NCBI GenBank assembly: GCA_039636775.1
Contig: CP143429.1
Location: 3,410,001-3,474,000 of the forward strand
DNA from: Micrococcaceae bacterium Sec5.8
Lineage (GTDB): Bacteria; Actinomycetota; Actinomycetes; Actinomycetales; Micrococcaceae
Reading direction: 5' to 3'
DNA length: 64,000 nt
Part shown: positions 63,453 to 64,000 of the stretch, one piece after another
Position numbering within the stretch: the stretch's first letter is position 1
Layout: every line of letters starts with the position of its first letter
Position numbers and translations under genes: made by a program
The notes under the pieces: model-generated
What the model saw: only the letters and a program-made list of their open reading frames with translations
Told to the model about the DNA's origin: nothing
Databases searched by the model: none

Positions 63453-64000
63453 ATGTCTAAACTATGGGACCGGATGCTGCTCGTCCCAACAGTTGTACGC
63501 CTTGCCTCCCACGCGCCAAGAAACCCGCATGCCGCTTGGGAAAAATACTGGACCGGCATACAAACCACCGGTCATGACGGAGACGTGCTCTGGGATTCCG
63601 ACTCCCCGGCCGAGCGCAAACAGTACACGGACATGGTTCTCGCGCACTTTGATCCGGCCCTTCCCGTCGTTGACATCGGCTGCGGTAACGGCACCTACAC
63701 CCGGTGGCTTGCCACTCTGTTTCCGACGGTTCTGGGCATCGATGTTTCTGCGGGCGCCATCGCGAGGGCCACCCGGGAAGCCAGGGACATCCGCAATTGT
63801 TCCTTCACAGTCCTGGACGCCACAGAGGCGGACGCCGGGGACCGCCTCCTGGAGCAGATGGGACCCGCGAACGTCTTCGTCCGCGGAGTGTTCCACGTCC
63901 TGAAACCAGGCAAACAGGCTGCGATGGCGGCAAACCTCAAAACAGTAGTCGGCAGAGCCGGACACGTGTTCCTGGCGGAAACCAATTTCCCCGGAAACAG
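63453..64000 (+). CDS. SAM-dependent methyltransferase, cut by the window edge
   Basis: A frame open to the last base, with 182 residues visible. PVVDIGCGNGTYTRWLATLF is motif I of a class I methyltransferase, VLGIDVSAGAIARA places the acidic residue that binds ribose, and FVRGVFHVLKPG a later motif. The start at ATG 63453 follows the GGDEF-EAL stop by nine bases, so it probably belongs to the same transcript. Substrate cannot be predicted. Confidence 0.87.
   Translation, partial: MSKLWDRMLLVPTVVRLASHAPRNPHAAWEKYWTGIQTTGHDGDVLWDSDSPAERKQYTDMVLAHFDPALPVVDIGCGNGTYTRWLATLFPTVLGIDVSAGAIARATREARDIRNCSFTVLDATEADAGDRLLEQMGPANVFVRGVFHVLKPGKQAAMAANLKTVVGRAGHVFLAETNFPGN

Overview
The window is high-GC DNA with strong G/C third-codon preference. 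Its gene content fits an aerobic actinobacterium of the Micrococcaceae, probably Arthrobacter or Pseudarthrobacter: a GPP34 protein, paired DUF202 proteins, a DUF3618/holin-like/PRC-DUF2382 stress locus, an AAHS transporter and many GTG starts. This placement is inferred from content, not from an alignment. I recognised no rRNA, tRNA, CRISPR array, insertion sequence or prophage. It reads as ordinary chromosome rich in regulatory and catabolic islands.

Layout. 1-4.7 kb: three tightly packed minus-strand genes, two of them family 2 glycosyltransferases, divergent from a large secreted protein. 4.7-7.7 kb: an SDR/TetR divergent pair sharing a palindrome, then TspO and two DUF202 membrane proteins. 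7.7-11.6 kb: galK-galT divergent from a DeoR regulator, then a MOSC protein. 11.7-17.5 kb: a benzoylformate island (AAHS transporter, LysR regulator, benzoylformate decarboxylase, benzaldehyde dehydrogenase) with two matching LysR-type boxes. 17.9-19.8 kb: an RsbQ-like hydrolase overlapping a PAS-GGDEF cyclase. 20-25.3 kb: a membrane-stress locus (YihY, DUF3618, holin-like, helical protein, PRC/DUF2382, MarR) with a four-box divergent regulatory region. 25.3-28.6 kb: a PAP2-DedA-response regulator-histidine kinase operon behind a PmrA-like direct repeat.

28.6-36.5 kb: glyoxalase-fold protein, two secreted phosphoesterases, a membrane-anchored calpain-type protease, a histidine phosphatase, small hypotheticals and two oxidoreductases. 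36.7-39.2 kb: a membrane GGDEF-EAL protein behind a 35-residue ORF. 39.3-43.5 kb: an acetyltransferase, then an XRE-cupin regulator with an ArgE-like deacylase and an MHS transporter. 43.6-46.9 kb: SDR, alpha/beta hydrolase, a decayed nitrilase, and an XRE regulator divergent from an accessory methionine aminopeptidase. 46.9-51.3 kb: GPP34 protein and a MoxR-type AAA/VWA pair. 51.6-54.0 kb: cardiolipin synthase, a second PAP2 phosphatase and CsbD. 54.4-61.2 kb: a ribose operon (LacI, rbsK, rbsD, rbsA, a permease/binding-protein fusion, deoC). 61.4-64 kb: a STAS-like protein, a soluble GGDEF-EAL protein and a methyltransferase cut by the window edge.

Two themes recur. Envelope-lipid and membrane-stress genes (two PAP2 enzymes, DedA, cardiolipin synthase, YihY, holin-like, DUF3618, TspO) are spread through the window. 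Three cyclic-di-GMP proteins lie close together. Most divergent gene pairs have a readable dyad or repeat operator between them, and these, with the RsbQ/PAS-GGDEF pair, are the most testable findings.
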